Shown here piece by piece: positions 17,727 to 26,589 of a stretch of 64,000 nucleotides of DNA (its first letter is position 1; the number at the start of each line of letters is the position of its first letter). A program made the position numbers and the translations under genes. Below the pieces are notes generated by a model. That model was not told the origin of the DNA and did no database searches. It saw nothing but the letters and a program-made list of their open reading frames with translations. This stretch comes from Aquimarina sp. Aq107 (GTDB taxonomy: Bacteria > Bacteroidota > Bacteroidia > Flavobacteriales > Flavobacteriaceae), in the NCBI RefSeq assembly GCF_943733665.1, contig NZ_OX030782.1, positions 2,962,501 to 3,026,500 on the forward strand, given 5' to 3'.

Positions 17727-18787
17727 ACTATTCCTTCTAAAATTTTAATATACAATGCTATGCCTTCTTTAATTTCATCTACATATATAAATTCATCTGC
17801 AGAATGCGATCTTGTAGAATCTCCAGGACCTAGTTTTAAAGATGGACAACTTAATACAGATTGATCTGAGAGTGTTGGCGAACCATAGGTTGTTCTCCCT
17901 AAAGCAATTCCTGATTTTACAATTGCATGATCTTTTGGTATTGATGAGGAACCTAAATGCAACGATCTAGGTTGTACCTCAACATTACTTGGCATTGCTT
18001 GTTTAACTATTTCTAAAACCTCTTGATTTTTATATTTATCATTCACCCTAATATCAATTACCAGATTACAATGAGATGGAACCACATTATGCTGATTCCC
18101 TGCATTTATCTGCGTAACGGTCATTTTTACATCTCCTAAAGTTTCAGATCTCTTTTCAAAGGTATATTCCTTAAACCATTCGATTACGTCAAGCATATTA
18201 TAAATTGCATTATCATCATTAGGATGTGCTGCATGACTTGCAGTACCTTTTACAGATACATCCAATACCAACAATCCCTTTTCTGCAATTGCTAACTGCA
18301 TCAATGTAGGCTCTCCAACAACTGCAAATTCTACATTTTTTAGGTATTTAAGAATACTTTTTAACCCTAAAGCCCCACTACTTTCTTCTTCTGCAGAAGC
18401 CGCGATTACAAAATTATATTTTAAGTCATCTCGATCGTAGAAATAGGTAAATGTAGCAATTAATGACACCAAACAACCTCCTGCATCATTACTACCTAAC
18501 CCATATAATTTACCTTCTTCTACAAAAGCTTTAAAAGGGTCATTGGTATAATTACCATTAGGTTTTACCGTATCATGATGAGAGTTTAATAATATTGTTG
18601 GTTTTGTTTCATCAAAACTTTTGTTATACGCCCAAATATTATTGTTCTCTCTTTCAAAAGGGATATTATATTGATCAAACCAATCTTCTATTAACAATGC
18701 AGTTTCTTCTTCTTCTGAAGAAAAAGATTGAGTTTCGATCAGTTTATGTAATAGCTCAATAGCTTTATTAGTTAGTTCTTGTATCAT
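17723..18787 (-). CDS. argE: ArgE-type M20 deacylase (N-acyl-ornithine/citrulline deacylase)
   Basis: The 354-aa metallopeptidase-family protein removes the N-acyl group late in the pathway. It has the M20 metal site: LLNSHHDTVKP (His and Asp), YGLGSNDAGGCL (bridging Asp), ASAEEESSGALG (catalytic Glu-Glu) and the dimerisation lid domain in the middle (GTASHAAHPND). Because the carbamoyltransferase in this operon acts on N-acyl-ornithine, its substrate is probably N-acyl-citrulline (acetyl or succinyl), not N-acetylornithine. The start lies 2 bases after argB, and the end overlaps argH. Confidence 0.9.
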   Translation of the reverse strand: MIQELTNKAIELLHKLIETQSFSSEEEETALLIEDWFDQYNIPFERENNNIWAYNKSFDETKPTILLNSHHDTVKPNGNYTNDPFKAFVEEGKLYGLGSNDAGGCLVSLIATFTYFYDRDDLKYNFVIAASAEEESSGALGLKSILKYLKNVEFAVVGEPTLMQLAIAEKGLLVLDVSVKGTASHAAHPNDDNAIYNMLDVIEWFKEYTFEKRSETLGDVKMTVTQINAGNQHNVVPSHCNLVIDIRVNDKYKNQEVLEIVKQAMPSNVEVQPRSLHLGSSSIPKDHAIVKSGIALGRTTYGSPTLSDQSVLSCPSLKLGPGDSTRSHSADEFIYVDEIKEGIALYIKILEGIV

Positions 18788-18789
18788 TA

Positions 18790-19572
18790 TTATAGACTTA
18801 AAGTCGTATGTTTTATCGTATTATCCTTTATAAAATTTGCATTTGCTATATGTACTTTACACACATCTTTTTGTAATGCATCAAAACAGTTCTTCAATTT
18901 TGGTAACATCCCATCCGAAATTGCCTCGGAATCTCTTAACTCTGTATACTTCTCTAAATCAATATATTCAATAACCGATTCTTTATCATCTATGTTCTCC
19001 AAAACTCCTTTCAATTCAAAACAATAAAATAATGACACATCAAAATGTGCCCCCATTGCTGAAGCAACTTCTGAAGCAATAGTATCTGCATTTGTGTTAA
19101 ATAACTGACCGTTCTTATCGTGTGTTACAGCACAAAAAACTGGAGTTATTCCTAATTCTAAAAACCCTTTGATAATCTTACCATTTACATTTTTTACATC
19201 GCCAACATATCCATAATCAACAAATTGTGGAGGCCTTTTATCCGCTACAATTACATTAGCATCTGCTCCTGTTAACCCTAACGCATTACAATTATATTTT
19301 TGTAATCCAGAAACAATGGTCTTATTCAATAAACCTGCGTATGTCATTATTACAATATCTAGATTATCTGCAGAAGTAATTCTTCTACCATCTATCATTT
19401 CTGTCTTAACTCCTAATTTTGAAGCTAACTTAGTTGCCGATTTACCACCGCCGTGAATTAATATTTTGGGATCTTCAACTTTTGAAAAATCTTCCAAAAA
19501 TGAATCCAAAGCATGTTTATCTTCGATAATATTTCCGCCTATTTTTGCTACTAACAATTTTTGTTTTTTCAT
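18790..19572 (-). CDS. argB: N-acylglutamate kinase
   Basis: The 260-aa amino-acid kinase phosphorylates N-acylglutamate, the second step of arginine synthesis. It shows LLVAKIGGNIIED (N-terminal Lys/Gly phosphate loop), ILIHGGGKSATKLASKLG, GLTGADANVIVA and NTNADTIASEVASAMGA, all characteristic of ArgB. The N-terminal arginine-sensing helix of feedback-inhibited kinases is missing, which suggests control elsewhere. It overlaps argF' by 4 bases. Whether it takes acetyl- or succinylglutamate follows from the carbamoyltransferase type and is discussed there. Confidence 0.93.
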   Translation of the reverse strand: MKKQKLLVAKIGGNIIEDKHALDSFLEDFSKVEDPKILIHGGGKSATKLASKLGVKTEMIDGRRITSADNLDIVIMTYAGLLNKTIVSGLQKYNCNALGLTGADANVIVADKRPPQFVDYGYVGDVKNVNGKIIKGFLELGITPVFCAVTHDKNGQLFNTNADTIASEVASAMGAHFDVSLFYCFELKGVLENIDDKESVIEYIDLEKYTELRDSEAISDGMLPKLKNCFDALQKDVCKVHIANANFIKDNTIKHTTLSL

Positions 19573-20519
19573 CCCTTAGTTTTTTCTAGAATTTTCTTTA
19601 AAACCAATTGAGCAGCATATGTTCTATTATTTGCCTGTTCTATCACAATAGAATTACCACTATCAATTACCGCATCATCTACAACTACATTTCTTCTTAC
19701 TGGTAAGCAATGCATGAATTTAGCATTATTAGTTAACTTCATTTTTTCTTCAGTAATTTTCCAGTTTCGATCCTGAGATGTTTTTCCATACTCGGCATAT
19801 GAGCTCCAGTTTTTTACATACACAAAATCTGCGTCTTTCAATGCATTTTCTTGATTGTAATCAATGGGCACCTCATTAGTAATATGACTGGCTAACTCAA
19901 ATCCCACAGGGTGGGTAATTACAAAATCTGCTTCCATTTGCTGCACCATTTCTACAAAAGAATTTGCAACTGCCTGCGGTAAGGCTTTCGGATGCGGTGC
20001 CCATGATAATACAATCTTTGGTTTATGTATTGGTTTATTTTCTGTGATCGTTATTGCATCAGTTAATGCTTGTAGAGGATGGCCAGTTGCACTTTCCATA
20101 TTAACTACCGGAATAGTTGCGTGTACCATAAAGTTTTTTAATACATTTTCTTTATAATCATCCTCTCTGTTTTCTAGTTTAGCAAATGCTCTAATTGCTA
20201 ATACATCGCAATATTGAGAGACTACTTGAGCTGCTTCTTTTACATGTTCAGAATTACCTTGATCCATTACTGTACCATCACCATATTCCAGAGACCAACC
20301 TTCTCCTGTAAAATTCATTACAATGACATTCATTCCAAGGTTTAAAGCAGCCTTTTGAGTACTTAAACGTGTACGTAAACTAGGGTTAAAAAACAATAAA
20401 CCTATTGTTTTATCTGCTCCTAACACTTTATTAGACAAAGGATTTTGTTTTAACTTAATCGCTTCATTGACCCAAGTATCAAGTGAATCAATATCTTTTA
20501 TTGAAAAGTAACTATTCAT
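19569..20519 (-). CDS. argF': N-acylornithine carbamoyltransferase, predicted succinylornithine type (ArgF')
   Basis: The 316-aa protein carbamoylates N-acyl-ornithine to N-acyl-citrulline. The carbamoyl-phosphate loop is FFNPSLRTR (residues 43-51), and the motif HCLPVRRN (270-277) is the variant of the acetyl-/succinyl-ornithine branch rather than of ordinary ornithine carbamoyltransferase. In the specificity loop GDGTVMDQGNSEH the residue before Glu-His is Ser90. In the known enzymes this position is Glu92 in Xanthomonas (acetyl) and Pro90 in Bacteroides fragilis (succinyl), and replacing Glu92 with Ser, Pro, Ala or Val converts acetyl to succinyl specificity. Succinylornithine is therefore the predicted substrate. 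The alignment is by eye. Confidence 0.88.
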   Translation of the reverse strand: MNSYFSIKDIDSLDTWVNEAIKLKQNPLSNKVLGADKTIGLLFFNPSLRTRLSTQKAALNLGMNVIVMNFTGEGWSLEYGDGTVMDQGNSEHVKEAAQVVSQYCDVLAIRAFAKLENREDDYKENVLKNFMVHATIPVVNMESATGHPLQALTDAITITENKPIHKPKIVLSWAPHPKALPQAVANSFVEMVQQMEADFVITHPVGFELASHITNEVPIDYNQENALKDADFVYVKNWSSYAEYGKTSQDRNWKITEEKMKLTNNAKFMHCLPVRRNVVVDDAVIDSGNSIVIEQANNRTYAAQLVLKKILEKTKG

Positions 20520-21300
20520 TATATACTGCTTTAACTATTTTGGTAAAAGGAATTTTCCTATCTATCACATCTACCATAAAATTATCTTCTAATCCATTTA
20601 CAATCCAAGTTTCTATACCTGCATTTTGGGTAATACTTGCTGCCTGCACTTTAGATTGCATTCCACCAGTTCCGTGTGTTGAGATAGAGGAAACAATTTC
20701 ATCAGCCAGTTGCGCCATATCATATACCTCATCTATTGTATTATAAGTTCCATTCTCTACTGATTCTTTAGTACAAATACCATTGGTATTGGTAGCTATC
20801 ACTAATAAATCTACTTCTAACAAACAAGCTGTCAATGCTGCTAACTTATCATTATCTCCAAACTTAATCTCATCTGTAGCTACAGTGTCATTTTCATTAA
20901 TGATAGGTATGTAATTATTAGCCACTAACACATTTATTGTATTTACTATATTTCTTTTAGATTGTTCTCTTTCAAAATCAGAATAAGACAATAAACATTG
21001 GGATGTTAGTAATCCGAGATCTCTAAAACTCTCTTGGAAAATTCTCATTAAATGAGGCTGCCCAATAGATGCCAATGCTTGTTTTACATTAATTTCTTTA
21101 CCATTACTTTCTAAGTTCACAAATTGCTTAGCCACGGCAATAGCACCTGAACTAACAATTACAAATTCATATGTATCTTGTAAAGCAACAATTTGTTTAC
21201 CTATATCTTCTATCTTACCTCTAGATATATGATCTGTTCCTTTGGTTAAAACATTAGACCCTATCTTCAGTACAATGCGCTTTTTATCTGATCTGTCCAT
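20512..21300 (-). CDS. proB: Glutamate 5-kinase without PUA domain
   Basis: The first step of proline synthesis: ATP-dependent phosphorylation of glutamate. The protein is 262 aa from the ATG at 21300; an ATG two codons upstream at 21306 is equally possible. It has the amino-acid-kinase elements VLKIGSNVLTKG, VIVSSGAIAVAKQ, INENDTVATDEIKFGDNDKLAA and GTGGMQSKVQAA. It lacks the C-terminal PUA domain found in the 367-aa E. coli enzyme, which in that enzyme affects regulation. It overlaps argF' by 8 bases downstream and proA by about 17-23 bases upstream. Confidence 0.92.
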   Translation of the reverse strand: MDRSDKKRIVLKIGSNVLTKGTDHISRGKIEDIGKQIVALQDTYEFVIVSSGAIAVAKQFVNLESNGKEINVKQALASIGQPHLMRIFQESFRDLGLLTSQCLLSYSDFEREQSKRNIVNTINVLVANNYIPIINENDTVATDEIKFGDNDKLAALTACLLEVDLLVIATNTNGICTKESVENGTYNTIDEVYDMAQLADEIVSSISTHGTGGMQSKVQAASITQNAGIETWIVNGLEDNFMVDVIDRKIPFTKIVKAVYNE

Positions 21301-22486
21301 TACCATGTATATACCATTTATTAGTAACCAAATGCTGTAATCCTATTGGACCTCTTTGATGTAATTTATCTGTACTTATTGCCAATTCTCCTCCTAAACC
21401 TAATTGAAAACCATCTGTAAACCTTGTAGAAGCATTATGATATACCGCAGCACAATCTACGTTCATCATAAAAGTCTCGGCTTCTGTCTGATTTCTCGTA
21501 ATAATTGCTGCAGAATGCCCTCCGCTATATTCATTTATTTTAGAAATTGCATCTTGTGCATTCTCCGTTTCTCCAATAACTATCTTATAATCTAAAAATT
21601 CTTCTTGCCAAATACTGTTATCAGATATAGGTAAAACTTCTTCGTATTTGGATAAAGAAGTATCCCCTAATATTTCTACATTAAAATTTTTAAGGGTTGT
21701 AATAAGGTTTTTTACAAAATCTTCTTTATTAGGAAGGTTCTTATCAATTAGAACTTTATCCACAGCATTGCATGCTGAGATTTTATCAGTTTTTCCATTA
21801 ATGATATTATCCAAAGCCAATGCTTTATCAGCCTCATTATGGACATAGACAAAGTTATTACCTCTTCCACTAACTATTACAGGACAAGTAGCGTGTTCCT
21901 TTACAAATGCAATCAATCTTTCTCCACCTCTTGGAACAATTAAATCCACATTTTGAGTTGGTTTTTCTAAAAAAGATTGTGTCTCTAGTCTATTATAATT
22001 TAAATATGTAATCCAATCAAAAGAGATAGTCTCTTCTTTTAGTGCTTGATGCCAAAGTTTTACTATTGCTAGATTAGAGTGTAATGATTCTTTTCCTCCC
22101 TTTAGTAAAATTTTATTTCCTGATTTAAATGCAATTCCAGCCGCTTCAACGGTTACATCTGGTCTTGATTCATAAATAATCAATACTGTCCCGAAAGATG
22201 CTGTTTTATTATACACTTGCATACCATTATCATGGGTAAATCGAAACCGCTCTACTCCAATTGGATCTTCTTGATTTGCCAATTGCTTGAGAGCAGCAAT
22301 CATCACTTCAATTTTATGGTCATCCACTTTTAAACGGTCACGCATTGCAAGATCACTCCCTTGATAAGATTTAAGATCTTTAAGATTTTCATCTAGTATT
22401 TCACCTCGGTTTTGATCCACTAAAATTGCCATCTTTTGCAATACTGAATTTCTTTGTGATATATCTAACACTATGCTCATAATCAT
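21284..22486 (-). CDS. proA: Gamma-glutamyl phosphate reductase
   Basis: The 400-aa enzyme reduces glutamyl-5-phosphate to glutamate-5-semialdehyde with NADPH. It is an aldehyde-dehydrogenase-fold protein: IYESRPDVTVEAAGIAFKSG and LKGGKE in the cofactor domain, VPRGGERLIAFVKEHA, and the catalytic Cys in GKTDKISACNAVDKVL. The C-terminus contains the family signature FTDGFQLGLGGELAISTDKLH and HQRGPIGLQHL. It overlaps argD by 4 bases and the proB start at its 3' end. Placing proA and proB inside an arginine operon links both glutamate-derived pathways under one promoter. Confidence 0.95.
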   Translation of the reverse strand: MIMSIVLDISQRNSVLQKMAILVDQNRGEILDENLKDLKSYQGSDLAMRDRLKVDDHKIEVMIAALKQLANQEDPIGVERFRFTHDNGMQVYNKTASFGTVLIIYESRPDVTVEAAGIAFKSGNKILLKGGKESLHSNLAIVKLWHQALKEETISFDWITYLNYNRLETQSFLEKPTQNVDLIVPRGGERLIAFVKEHATCPVIVSGRGNNFVYVHNEADKALALDNIINGKTDKISACNAVDKVLIDKNLPNKEDFVKNLITTLKNFNVEILGDTSLSKYEEVLPISDNSIWQEEFLDYKIVIGETENAQDAISKINEYSGGHSAAIITRNQTEAETFMMNVDCAAVYHNASTRFTDGFQLGLGGELAISTDKLHQRGPIGLQHLVTNKWYIHGNGQIR

Positions 22487-23622
22487 ATCTTTTGTAACAC
22501 CAAAATATCTTGTAACGCCCTAATGAATTGGTCTATTTCAGATTTTCCAACTGTTAGTGGCGGGAGTATTCTTAACAACTTTTTATTCATCGCTCCACCA
22601 GTAAAAATATGCTCATCATAGATCAGTTTTTTTCTAAGATCTCCTACTTCAAAATCAAATTCTAAACCTAGCATTAACCCTCTACCTTTTACTTTTCTAA
22701 CTCCAGGAATACGAAGTGCTTGAGAAACAAAATAATCACCTGTTAGTCTAGCATTATCTATTAAGTTTTCTGTTTCTAATATTTCTAAAACCGAAGATGC
22801 TGCAGCGCAAGCAAGATGATTTCCGCCAAAAGTTGTACCCAACATTCCATAACTAGGTTTTATATGAGGTGCTATCATAATTCCACCTATAGGAAAACCA
22901 TTTCCCATACCTTTAGCAATTGAAATAATATCTGGAGTAATCCCATGATGCTGATGACCAAAGAATTTACCCGTTCTTCCGAATCCAGCTTGTACTTCAT
23001 CTAGAATAAGCACTACATTGCTTTCCTTACACATCTCTTCTAATCCTTTAAAGAATTCAGTGGTTCCTTCATCTAAACCTCCAACGCCTTGTATCGGTTC
23101 TATAATTACGGCACACACATCTCCTTTTTTTAATTCAGTTTTTACAACTTCTAAATTATTTAATGGTAAAAAAGTTACTTTTTGTTGTTGATTTAAAGGA
23201 GCATTGATTTTTTCATTATCTGTTGCAGCAACTGCTGCAGAAGTCCTTCCGTGGAAACCATTATAAAAAGAAATTACTCTCGATTTTCCTGTATAAAAAG
23301 AAGCCAATTTTAATGCATTTTCATTTGCTTCTGCCCCAGAATTACATAGAAACAACTGATACTCTTTGTATCCAGATAATTGACCTAATTTATTTGCTAA
23401 TTCTGATTGTAAACTATTATGAACAGCATTAGAATAAAATCCAATTTTTTCTATTTGCTCTTTTAATCTTTTTACATAATGTGGATGTCCGTGACCTACT
23501 GAAATTACAGCATGACCTCCATATAAATCTAAATATTCTACACCATCCTTATCGATAACAATACTGTCATGTGCGCTAACAGGTTCGACATCATAAAGTG
23601 GATATACATCAAATAGTTTCAT
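22483..23622 (-). CDS. argD: N-acylornithine aminotransferase (class III PLP enzyme)
   Basis: The 379-aa aminotransferase converts N-acylglutamate semialdehyde to N-acylornithine using glutamate. Motifs are FLCNSGAEANENALKLA, YNGFHGRTSAAVAATD, LDEVQAGFGRTGKFF (Asp that contacts the PLP ring) and ISIAKGMGNGFPIGG with the PLP-binding Lys. Position between proC and proA fits both pathways. Ornithine aminotransferase is the alternative because the two families are close and proline genes are adjacent, but with argC, argB and argF' in the same operon ArgD is the better call. Confidence 0.9.
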   Translation of the reverse strand: MKLFDVYPLYDVEPVSAHDSIVIDKDGVEYLDLYGGHAVISVGHGHPHYVKRLKEQIEKIGFYSNAVHNSLQSELANKLGQLSGYKEYQLFLCNSGAEANENALKLASFYTGKSRVISFYNGFHGRTSAAVAATDNEKINAPLNQQQKVTFLPLNNLEVVKTELKKGDVCAVIIEPIQGVGGLDEGTTEFFKGLEEMCKESNVVLILDEVQAGFGRTGKFFGHQHHGITPDIISIAKGMGNGFPIGGIMIAPHIKPSYGMLGTTFGGNHLACAAASSVLEILETENLIDNARLTGDYFVSQALRIPGVRKVKGRGLMLGLEFDFEVGDLRKKLIYDEHIFTGGAMNKKLLRILPPLTVGKSEIDQFIRALQDILVLQKI

Positions 23623-23628
23623 AACACT

Positions 23629-24423
23629 TTATTTTATTGTATTAATTTTCTCATAAGAAGCCATTACTCCTTTTATCACTGAGGAACTCAATCCCTGATG
23701 CTCCATTTCATTTAATCCTTCGATTGTACATCCTTGTGGTGTAGTCACTTTATCAATTTCTCGTTCTGGATGAGTTCCATTTTCTGCCACTAGCGTTGCC
23801 GCCCCTATAGCCGTTTGCACTGCTATAATCTGAGCTTCGTGTGGATGAAATCCCATTTGGATTCCTCCTTGTATCATTGCTCTAAGAAACCTTAAAAAGA
23901 ATGCGATCCCGCTAGCTCCAAGAACAGTAGCCGCTTGCATTAATCTTTCTTCGATTACCAAGGTCTCTCCAATAGTGTTAAACATCTTTTCTACAACCAA
24001 TAATTCTTCTTTAACACTATCATTGGCCGCAATACAAGTCATCGATAATTTTTTTGATGCTCCAGTATTAGGCATGACCCGAACTACTTTATTATCAGGA
24101 ACTATTTCATTAATTTCTTCAATAGAAGTACCTGTAACCGTTGAAATTAATATTTGATCATTACTTAATGCATCTTTAATCTCCTGTAAAACAGCATCCA
24201 ACTGCCGAGGTTGTACACATAAGATTACCCATTTAACATCTTTTATAGAAGTAATAATATCCTGTGATGTTGATACATTTAGTTTTTCTTCTACTTCTTT
24301 TAAATTATATTTTGATTTATCTACTACAGTAATATTTTTCGCTTCAAATAAATCACTATTTGCCAATCCAGATATTATAGATTTACCTAGATTACCTCCT
24401 CCTATGATCGTTATTTTATTCAT
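23629..24423 (-). CDS. proC: Pyrroline-5-carboxylate reductase
   Basis: The last step of proline synthesis. From the ATG at 24423 the protein is 264 aa; a GTG at 24435 would overlap argC and is less likely, since the ATG begins immediately after the argC stop. The Rossmann motif ITIIGGGNLGKSIISGL binds NADPH, and the C-terminal dimer region has the family stretch VTTPQGCTIEGLNEMEHQGL (T-x-P-x-G-x-T pattern). VMPNTGASKKLSMT is the typical central signature. It lies 6 bases upstream of argD. Confidence 0.94.
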   Translation of the reverse strand: MNKITIIGGGNLGKSIISGLANSDLFEAKNITVVDKSKYNLKEVEEKLNVSTSQDIITSIKDVKWVILCVQPRQLDAVLQEIKDALSNDQILISTVTGTSIEEINEIVPDNKVVRVMPNTGASKKLSMTCIAANDSVKEELLVVEKMFNTIGETLVIEERLMQAATVLGASGIAFFLRFLRAMIQGGIQMGFHPHEAQIIAVQTAIGAATLVAENGTHPEREIDKVTTPQGCTIEGLNEMEHQGLSSSVIKGVMASYEKINTIK

Positions 24424-24424
24424 C

Positions 24425-25402
24425 TTAAAACGCACTTGCTTTTAATTCTAAACCTATTTTTTCTTCTAATCCAAACATTAGATTCATATTATGAATTGCT
24501 TGTCCAGAAGCTCCTTTAATCAAATTATCAATCACAGAAGTAATTAATAACATCCCATCTTTTTTAGTAATATGAATAATACATTTATTTGTATTTACCA
24601 CTTGCTTCAAATAAATTTCTTGATCTGATATAACTGTAAATTTTGCATCCTTATAGAAAGAAGTGTAAAGTTCTTTAGCCTCTTCTTCGGATCCGTCATA
24701 TCTAGTATACATTGTAGCATAAATCCCTTTACTGAAATTACCTCTGTTGGGAATAAAGAAAATTGGAGATTCAAAACTAGTTTGCAATTGTTTTATACTC
24801 TGATGAATCTCATCCAAATGTTGATGTGTAAAAACCTTATAACTAGAGAAATTATTATCTCTCCAACTAAAATGTGTAGTACCACCAGGCATTACTCCTG
24901 CTCCCGTACTACCTGTAGTAGCATTTACGTGAACGGTATCTATTAATTTGCCCGAAAATGCAAGTGGTAATAAACCTAATTGAATGGCTGTTGCGAAACA
25001 TCCTGGGTTTGCTATGTACTGCGCAGACATGATTTTGTCCTTTTGTAATTCTGGCAAACCATATATGAAATCTTTATTCTGAAATTTATGATCACTCTCT
25101 AACCTAAAATCATTTCCTAAATCAATGATTTTAGTGGTCTCAGAAAATGTATTTGTTTCCAAAAAAGCTTTAGATCTTCCATGCCCAAGGCACAAAAACA
25201 AAACGTCTACATTTGGATTGATTGTATCTGTAAATGAAAGAGTGATATCTCCTAATAAATCAACATGTTGTTTACTAACTGGTACACCCGCATTAGTCGT
25301 ACTAAATACAAAATCTAAATCAACTTCTGGATGGTGAACCAATAATCTTAATAATTCACCAGCCGTATATCCAGACCCTCCTATAATCCCTACTTTTATC
25401 AT
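24425..25402 (-). CDS. argC: N-acyl-gamma-glutamyl-phosphate reductase
   Basis: The 325-aa enzyme reduces N-acylglutamyl phosphate to its semialdehyde. N-terminal NADP fold VGIIGGSGYTAGELLRLLVHHPEVD, catalytic Cys in YIANPGCFATAIQLGLLPL, and TTGSTGAGVMPGGTTHFSWR are all ArgC hallmarks; HQHLDEI supplies the conserved His region. Its start overlaps the argG stop by 4 bases. It is of the shorter ArgC form common in Bacteroidota. Confidence 0.94.
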   Translation of the reverse strand: MIKVGIIGGSGYTAGELLRLLVHHPEVDLDFVFSTTNAGVPVSKQHVDLLGDITLSFTDTINPNVDVLFLCLGHGRSKAFLETNTFSETTKIIDLGNDFRLESDHKFQNKDFIYGLPELQKDKIMSAQYIANPGCFATAIQLGLLPLAFSGKLIDTVHVNATTGSTGAGVMPGGTTHFSWRDNNFSSYKVFTHQHLDEIHQSIKQLQTSFESPIFFIPNRGNFSKGIYATMYTRYDGSEEEAKELYTSFYKDAKFTVISDQEIYLKQVVNTNKCIIHITKKDGMLLITSVIDNLIKGASGQAIHNMNLMFGLEEKIGLELKASAF

Positions 25403-26589
25403 GATTCACTTGGATTTACATTGTGATATATCTTATTGGCATTCCCATAGATTTTTATAAAACCTTTAGCATCGTCTGAAGTCCAAGAATTATTCATCTC
25501 ACCATACTGACCAAAATCCGATTTCATCATATCAAACTCTGACTCGATTCCTTCTAAAGTAAAATGATATGGTTTTAATTTCACGATTACGTCACCTGTA
25601 ACTGATTTCTGAGAATCATCGAGAAATACTTCAATATTTCGCATTACAGGATCTAAATAATTACCTTCATGCAATAACATACCATACCAATTAGCTAATT
25701 GTTCTTTCCAATATTGTTGCCACTTGGTCAATACATGTTTTTCAAGTAAATGATGAGCTTTGATTATTACCAAAGGTGCTGCTGCTTCAAAACCAACTCT
25801 TCCCTTTATACCTATAATAGTATCTCCTACATGAATATCTCTACCTATAGCAAAGGCGCTTGCTAGTTCTTCTAACTTCTGAATGTTTTTAACTGGTTCA
25901 TCTTTGATTCCATCTAAACCAATTAATTCTCCTTTTTCAAAATTTAACGTGATCGTTTCTTCTGTTTCTTTTTTCAGTTGACTTGGATATGCATCCTCTG
26001 GCAAAGCATTTTTAGATGTAAGTGTCTCTTTACCTCCTACACTGGTTCCCCAAATACCCTTATTTATAGAATATTGTGCCTTTTCCCAACTATAGTGTAC
26101 CTGATGTTTTTTAAGAAATTCTACTTCTTCTTGTCTAGAAAGTTTTAAATCTCTTATAGGAGTAATAATTTCAATTTCTGGAGCCAATGTCTGAAAAATC
26201 ACGTCAAATCTAATCTGATCATTTCCTGCACCCGTACTTCCGTGTGCAATATATTTTGCTCCAACTTTTTTTGCGTAATTAATTACTTCAATTGCCTGAA
26301 AAATTCTTTCAGCGCTTACAGACAAAGGATATGTATTATTTTTTAATACATTACCAAAGATTAGATATTTAATAGCTTTCTGATAAAACTCATTTAATAT
26401 TGTTTTATTTACATGAGAACTACTTCCTAACTCATACGCTCTTTTTTCGGTTTGTATGAGCTCTTCATCAGAAAATCCGCCTGTGTTTACTAATATCGTA
26501 TGAACTTCTAATTTCTTTTCATGAATTAAATATTTTACACAATACGAGGTATCCAAACCTCCACTATATGCTACTACTACTTTTTCCAT
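25399..26589 (-). CDS. argG: Argininosuccinate synthase
   Basis: The 396-aa enzyme joins citrulline and aspartate with ATP. It has the N-type ATP pyrophosphatase loop VVAYSGGLDTSYC and the stretches YIAHGSTGAGNDQIRFD and ISINKGIWG-like QYSINKGIWGTSVGG. The sequence diverges somewhat from the canonical proteobacterial ArgG, as Bacteroidota forms do. It overlaps the GNAT gene by 13 bases, so both are read from one mRNA. Confidence 0.93.
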   Translation of the reverse strand: MEKVVVAYSGGLDTSYCVKYLIHEKKLEVHTILVNTGGFSDEELIQTEKRAYELGSSSHVNKTILNEFYQKAIKYLIFGNVLKNNTYPLSVSAERIFQAIEVINYAKKVGAKYIAHGSTGAGNDQIRFDVIFQTLAPEIEIITPIRDLKLSRQEEVEFLKKHQVHYSWEKAQYSINKGIWGTSVGGKETLTSKNALPEDAYPSQLKKETEETITLNFEKGELIGLDGIKDEPVKNIQKLEELASAFAIGRDIHVGDTIIGIKGRVGFEAAAPLVIIKAHHLLEKHVLTKWQQYWKEQLANWYGMLLHEGNYLDPVMRNIEVFLDDSQKSVTGDVIVKLKPYHFTLEGIESEFDMMKSDFGQYGEMNNSWTSDDAKGFIKIYGNANKIYHNVNPSES

